Shown here: one piece after another, positions 60,324-64,000 of the stretch
Layout of the letters: each line of letters begins with the position of its first letter
How positions within the stretch are numbered: the first letter of the stretch is position 1
DNA from: Gammaproteobacteria bacterium
GTDB lineage: Bacteria > Pseudomonadota > Gammaproteobacteria > Pseudomonadales > Pseudohongiellaceae
Reading direction: 5' to 3'
Assembly (NCBI GenBank): GCA_030832825.1
Contig: JAURIJ010000007.1
Span: forward strand, 1 to 64,000
DNA: 64,000 nt
Notes under the pieces: model-generated
Database searches by the model: none
The model's input: the letters and a program-made list of their open reading frames with translations, nothing else
What the model was told of the DNA's origin: nothing
Made by a program: the position numbers and the translations under genes

Positions 60324-60665
60324 ATGAATCGATTCACTCGCATCCTCTCGTTTGCCGTGCTGGCCCTGCTGTTTCTCAGTCAGGGGGCACTGGCGGCCAC
60401 GCTTGAAGAAGCAAAGGCGGCGGGGCAGATCGGCGAGAAGCAGGACGGCTACATCGGCCAGGTGCAGAGCAACGTGCCGGCGGATGTCGCGGCGCTGGTG
60501 GAAAGCGTCAACGCCCAGCGTCGCGCGCGTTACGAGCAGATTGCGGCCAGCAATGGCATTGCGGTGTCGGAAGTCGCCAAGCTGGCTTTCGAGCGGGCCT
60601 TCGAGGCCACACATTCGGGCCACTTCGTGGAAACTGCCCCAGGCCAGTGGACGCGCAAGCCCTGA
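60324..60665 (+). CDS. ydbL: YdbL family periplasmic protein (DUF1318)
   Basis: 113 aa with an N-terminal signal peptide (LSFAVLALLFLSQGALA). Mature part: TLEEAKAAGQIGEKQDGYIGQV, then RYEQIAASNGIAVSEVAKLA, the typical DUF1318 sequence. In E. coli YdbL is thought to act as a periplasmic factor that controls YnbE assembly. Third gene of the ydbH-ynbE-ydbL operon, convergent with rsmI. Confidence 0.92.
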   Translation: MNRFTRILSFAVLALLFLSQGALAATLEEAKAAGQIGEKQDGYIGQVQSNVPADVAALVESVNAQRRARYEQIAASNGIAVSEVAKLAFERAFEATHSGHFVETAPGQWTRKP

Positions 60666-60669
60666 GCCT

Positions 60670-61551
60670 TCAGGTCGAAGACGGCTCATCCCCGGCGCTG
60701 GCGGCACCTTCCAGCGCCAGCGCGTAGAGCAGATTCTTCTTCACTCCGGTCAGGCGGGACGCCAGCGCGGTCGCCTGCTTGACGGACAACTCTTCCAGCA
60801 GCACAGCCAGCACGCGACGCGCCTCGGGTGGCACCTGCTCGTCCTGCACCGGCTCCGCTCCCCGCAGCAGAATCACGAACTCGCCGCGCTGCTGATTCTC
60901 ATCGGCGCGCAGCCATTGCTGCAGAGCGCCCAGGGTATCGCCGTGAATGGTCTCGAAGGTCTTGGTCAGCTCACGCGCAATGACGGCCATCCGCTCACTG
61001 CCAAAGCCCCGCGCCATGTCATCCACGCAGTCCAGGATGCGATGAGGCGACTCGTAGAATACGAGGGTGCGAGGCTCCCGCTGCAGCGACTCGAACAGCT
61101 TCAGCCGCGCCGCCTGCTTCGCAGGCGGGAATCCCTCGAAGGTGAAGCGGTCACTCGGAATGCCGGCCGCCGACAGTGCTGCAAAGGCAGCGCAGACCCC
61201 GGGCACGGGCACCACTTTCACACCCTGCGCACGCACTGCGCTGACCAGCCGATACCCGGGGTCGGAAATCAGGGGAGTGCCCGCATCGGATATGAGCGCT
61301 ATCGACTGGCCATCCAGCAGGGTGCGCAGCAGTTGCTCCACCCGAGCGTCATCGCTGAAATCATGGTAGGACGCCATGCGCGTCTGGATGCCGAAGTGCT
61401 GCAGAAGACGGGCGCTGTGACGCGTGTCTTCCGCCGCTATCAGGGCGACTGACTTGAGTGTCTCGATGGCGCGCGCGGTGATGTCGCCAAGATTGCCGAT
61501 TGGCGTGGCCACGATGTAAAGCACGCCGGCAGGCGCGTGAATTGCAGTCAT
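60670..61551 (-). CDS. rsmI: 16S rRNA 2'-O-ribose C1402 methyltransferase RsmI
   Basis: 293 aa from the ATG at 61551; the track ORF adds 100 residues upstream. It methylates the ribose of C1402, the same base modified by RsmH. Tetrapyrrole-methylase fold: LYIVATPIGNLGDITARAI, ALISDAGTPLISDPGYRLV and the conserved FEGFPPAKQAAR. The stop lies 2 bp after the ydbL stop, so the two genes converge. Divergent from lpoA, as in E. coli. Confidence 0.97.
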   Translation of the reverse strand: MTAIHAPAGVLYIVATPIGNLGDITARAIETLKSVALIAAEDTRHSARLLQHFGIQTRMASYHDFSDDARVEQLLRTLLDGQSIALISDAGTPLISDPGYRLVSAVRAQGVKVVPVPGVCAAFAALSAAGIPSDRFTFEGFPPAKQAARLKLFESLQREPRTLVFYESPHRILDCVDDMARGFGSERMAVIARELTKTFETIHGDTLGALQQWLRADENQQRGEFVILLRGAEPVQDEQVPPEARRVLAVLLEELSVKQATALASRLTGVKKNLLYALALEGAASAGDEPSST

Positions 61552-61696
61552 GAATTCTCTTTGCGGGCAAACCCGGAGGAGCGAACGGGGCTGGCAGTAT
61601 ACACAGCCCGGCTGCGAGGCAGATACCGTCGCAGATTGCCGCTCCCGAGCAACTGTAATAAGCTTCGGCCGACTTGTCCCCCGCTGCCCATCACCT

Positions 61697-63541
61697 ATGA
61701 ATTCCAAGTCTTCGCTTCCACGCGCACGACACGCCCTGCTGAGCCTGCTGGTGCCGGCGCTGTTGTCCTGCGGCAGTTCCGCTCCCCAGGCACCGGTTGC
61801 CCCAGTGCAGGAAGTGGAGCAGACCCCGCAGCTCAGCGCGGTGGACGGCATTCTGGTGCAGGCACGGCGCAGCGCCTCGCCCCTGGCCGAATCTCTCTAT
61901 CTGGATGCCGCACGCCTGCAGCTGGACGCCGGGTTCACGGATGACGCCGCACAGCTTCTGGAGGCTCTGGAGGACGACGCCGACCTGCCCAGCAATCTGC
62001 GCCTGCGCCATGCGCTGCTGGCGGCAGAAGTCGCCCTGATCCGAGGCGATGCCACAGCTGCACTGCACCGTCTCGACAGCGCACCTTCCGCCGATGCGGC
62101 GAACCAGAGCGAGGACGCACAAATTGCCCTGCTCTCACTGCGCGCCCGTGCACTGGAGCTTGCCGACGAGCCCATGAGTGCGCTGCGCGAGAGAATACAA
62201 CTGGCCCCCATGCTCAACGGCGAAGCCCAGAGAGCGAATCACAACGCGATCTGGGCCACCCTCGCAGGGGCCGACCTCGAGCAATTGAATGCAGGCAGCA
62301 GCACGGATTCCTACGAGCTGCGCGGCTGGCTGGAGCTGCAGCGCCTGAGCAATGGCATGCAGCACAACATTCAGGACCAGCTCGATGCCATCGACCAGTG
62401 GCGCAACATCTGGGCGCAGCATTCCGCCGCAAGCAATCTGCCGGACGCCCTGGCGATGCTCTACGAACTGTGGGAGACCCGGCCTGCGGAGATCGCGCTG
62501 GTGCTGCCCATTCAGGAGCCGCTGGGCAAGGCCATCAGTGAAGGTTTCATGAGTGCGTACTACGAGGATCTCGCCAGAGGTCGCGACGTGCCACGTGTCC
62601 GCATTTACGACACCAGTTTCAGAACCGACGTGCTGGTGTTCTACGATCAGGCCGTGGACGACGGCATCAAGCTCATCATCGGCCCGGTACTCAAGGACGC
62701 GGTCAGACGCATGCAGCGCTCCGGCAGGCCCATGCCGGTCACCACGCTCGCCCTGAACTACGGCGACCCGGGCACGCCCTATCTGCAGGATCTCTATCAG
62801 TTCGGCCTGGCACCGGAAGACGAGATCCAACAGGCGGCACAAACGGCCTGGGCGGCCGGCCACCGCAATGCAGCAGTGCTGACACCGGCGGGCGAAGACT
62901 ATCTGCGCATCCAGGACACCTTCGTTTCCTACTGGAACTCGCTGGGCGGACGCGTCGTGTCCATCGACAATTTCACCGAGGCGCGGGACTACTCGCCAGT
63001 TGTGAAGCGGATTTTCAGCATTGATGCCAGCGAGGCAAGGGCGGAGCAGATCCGCAGCCTGATTCCGCGCAGCATCATCGAATTCGTGCCGCGCAGGCGC
63101 CAGGATGTGGACTTCATTTTCCTGCTGGCGAACCCGGCCGAAGGGCGACAGATCATGCCGACGCTGTCCATCAATTACGCGGGCGACGTACCTGTCTACG
63201 CCATGCCGTCGATCTACGATGGCGGCAGCAATGCGGCGGCAAATCAGGATCTGAACGGCATCATCTTCAACGACGCCCCTTGGATTCTCGGACAGTCCGA
63301 CCCTCTGAAGAGTGCCGCGGACAGCACCTGGGCCAGCGCATCCGGCCCGGTGCAGCGTCTGCGCGCCATGGGCGTCGACGCCTATCGACTGCATTTGCGC
63401 ATGCCGCAGATGCATGCATTTCCCGGCACACGAATCGAAGGCGCCACCGGCACACTGAGCATGCAGGCCGATGGCAGTGTGCGCAGGGAACTGCGCAACG
63501 CCGTGGTCATCAATGGTGCCGCCAGCCTGCTGAACGAGTGA
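61697..63541 (+). CDS. lpoA: Outer-membrane lipoprotein LpoA, activator of PBP1A
   Basis: 614 aa from the ATG at 61697; the track start is 49 codons too early. A lipobox (PALLSC) gives an outer-membrane lipoprotein. The N-terminal half is helical TPR-like (about 35-265). The C-terminal half is a type I periplasmic-binding-protein fold (IALVLPIQEPLGKAISEGFMSAYY, VRIYDTSFRTDVLVFYDQAV). In E. coli it activates the peptidoglycan synthase PBP1A. Followed by yraN 44 bp on. Confidence 0.94.
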   Translation: MNSKSSLPRARHALLSLLVPALLSCGSSAPQAPVAPVQEVEQTPQLSAVDGILVQARRSASPLAESLYLDAARLQLDAGFTDDAAQLLEALEDDADLPSNLRLRHALLAAEVALIRGDATAALHRLDSAPSADAANQSEDAQIALLSLRARALELADEPMSALRERIQLAPMLNGEAQRANHNAIWATLAGADLEQLNAGSSTDSYELRGWLELQRLSNGMQHNIQDQLDAIDQWRNIWAQHSAASNLPDALAMLYELWETRPAEIALVLPIQEPLGKAISEGFMSAYYEDLARGRDVPRVRIYDTSFRTDVLVFYDQAVDDGIKLIIGPVLKDAVRRMQRSGRPMPVTTLALNYGDPGTPYLQDLYQFGLAPEDEIQQAAQTAWAAGHRNAAVLTPAGEDYLRIQDTFVSYWNSLGGRVVSIDNFTEARDYSPVVKRIFSIDASEARAEQIRSLIPRSIIEFVPRRRQDVDFIFLLANPAEGRQIMPTLSINYAGDVPVYAMPSIYDGGSNAAANQDLNGIIFNDAPWILGQSDPLKSAADSTWASASGPVQRLRAMGVDAYRLHLRMPQMHAFPGTRIEGATGTLSMQADGSVRRELRNAVVINGAASLLNE

Positions 63542-63585
63542 TTCCTGCCTATACTCCTGGTAGACCACCACCAGAATTTACAACC

Positions 63586-63981
63586 ATGACAAGCCCCGGC
63601 GAAGTCGGCAAGCGCGCCTTCGGCATGCAGCTTGAAGTGCATGCTGCGCACTTCCTCTGCGCGCAGGGAATGTCCCTGCTGCAACGCAATTTCCAGTGCA
63701 AGCTCGGCGAGATCGACCTCATCATGCGCGAGGGGAACACGTTGGTATTCGTCGAAGTGCGCTTTCGGCGCAGCAACAGCCATGGCCACGCCTGCGCCAC
63801 GGTCGACTGGCGCAAGCAACGCAAGCTGCAACGCGCGGCACAGGTGTTTCTGCTGCGCTCCGGCCTGCGTGATCAACTGCCCTGTCGTTTCGACGTGCTC
63901 GGCATCACCCGTGACCCGCTCTCAGGGGCGCTGAGGTTTGATTGGATACCCGCCGCTTTCACCCTGGATGTCCAGCGCTGA
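63586..63981 (+). CDS. yraN: YraN family (UPF0102) nuclease-fold protein
   Basis: 131 aa from the ATG at 63586. A small protein with a Holliday-junction-resolvase-like nuclease fold; function is not settled. GKRAFGMQLEVHAAHFL, the metal-site CKLGEIDLIMREGNTLVFVEVRFRR and a C-terminal RFDVLGI are family-typical, and the VEVR replaces the VEVK common in active nucleases, as in E. coli. Conserved position after lpoA. The last 19 bp of the window carry no feature. Confidence 0.94.
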   Translation: MTSPGEVGKRAFGMQLEVHAAHFLCAQGMSLLQRNFQCKLGEIDLIMREGNTLVFVEVRFRRSNSHGHACATVDWRKQRKLQRAAQVFLLRSGLRDQLPCRFDVLGITRDPLSGALRFDWIPAAFTLDVQR

Positions 63982-64000
63982 CCGAGACACGGCGCCGGCA

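Overview
The window is GC-rich, densely coded chromosomal DNA of a gammaproteobacterium. I found no phage, IS element or CRISPR array. Gene order is the best taxonomic clue. From aceF to mraZ it runs aceF-aceE-ampE-ampD-nadC-pilin-pilB-pilC-pilD-coaE-yacG-mutT-argJ-secA-(M23)-lpxC-ftsZ...mraZ, then rnpB-rsmI-lpoA-yraN. This resembles the E. coli 2-minute region joined to the rnpB/rsmI/lpoA neighbourhood, an arrangement also seen in Pseudomonas. The REP-like palindromes are of Pseudomonas type. I infer a member of, or close relative of, Pseudomonadales/Cellvibrionales; the species cannot be named from this sequence.

Layout. 1-6.8 kb: the 3' end of an enoyl-CoA hydratase gene, a leftward cluster of DnaJ-like membrane protein, VWA protein, tRNA-Leu(UAG) and a coiled-coil membrane protein, then sodB, a DUF3817 protein, an AGCS amino-acid/cation symporter and a secreted cyclophilin. 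6.9-9 kb: groESL with a clear sigma-32 promoter. 9-16.5 kb: fxsA, ampG, yajQ, panE, a membrane alpha/beta hydrolase and a FecCD/FecE-type ABC transporter without a binding protein. 16.5-22.7 kb: aceF, aceE, ampE and ampD, leftward. 22.8-31.9 kb: nadC, a secreted HNH nuclease, a cytochrome c, a frameshifted pilin-accessory gene, two tandem type IV pilins, pilBCD, coaE and yacG. 31.9-37.5 kb: a decayed gene, the Nudix/ThiE-like fusion, argJ and secA. 37.6-56.8 kb: an M23 peptidase, lpxC and the complete leftward dcw cluster from mraZ to ftsZ. 57.1-64 kb: rnpB, the YdbH-YnbE-YdbL lipid-transport set, rsmI, lpoA and yraN.

How the genes work together. Much of the window concerns the cell envelope. 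The dcw genes build and place peptidoglycan, LpxC commits lipid A synthesis, SecA exports proteins, LpoA activates a peptidoglycan synthase, AmpG and AmpD recycle muropeptides, and YdbH/YnbE/YdbL move phospholipids between the membranes. A second theme is a type IV pilus module (two pilins, accessory gene, assembly ATPase, platform and prepilin peptidase).

The core genes are conventional. The less ordinary signals are: (i) the pilin-accessory gene broken at a C8 tract, consistent with phase variation, pseudogenisation or a homopolymer error; (ii) a perfect palindrome exactly framing the predicted -10 of the dcw promoter; (iii) paired 15-bp operators around the aceE promoter where pdhR is missing; (iv) a REP-like palindrome inside a coding sequence; (v) the hydrolase plus orphan ABC transporter; (vi) a secreted nuclease and cytochrome inserted beside the pilus genes. 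I did not find a clearly new multi-gene system; these are leads.
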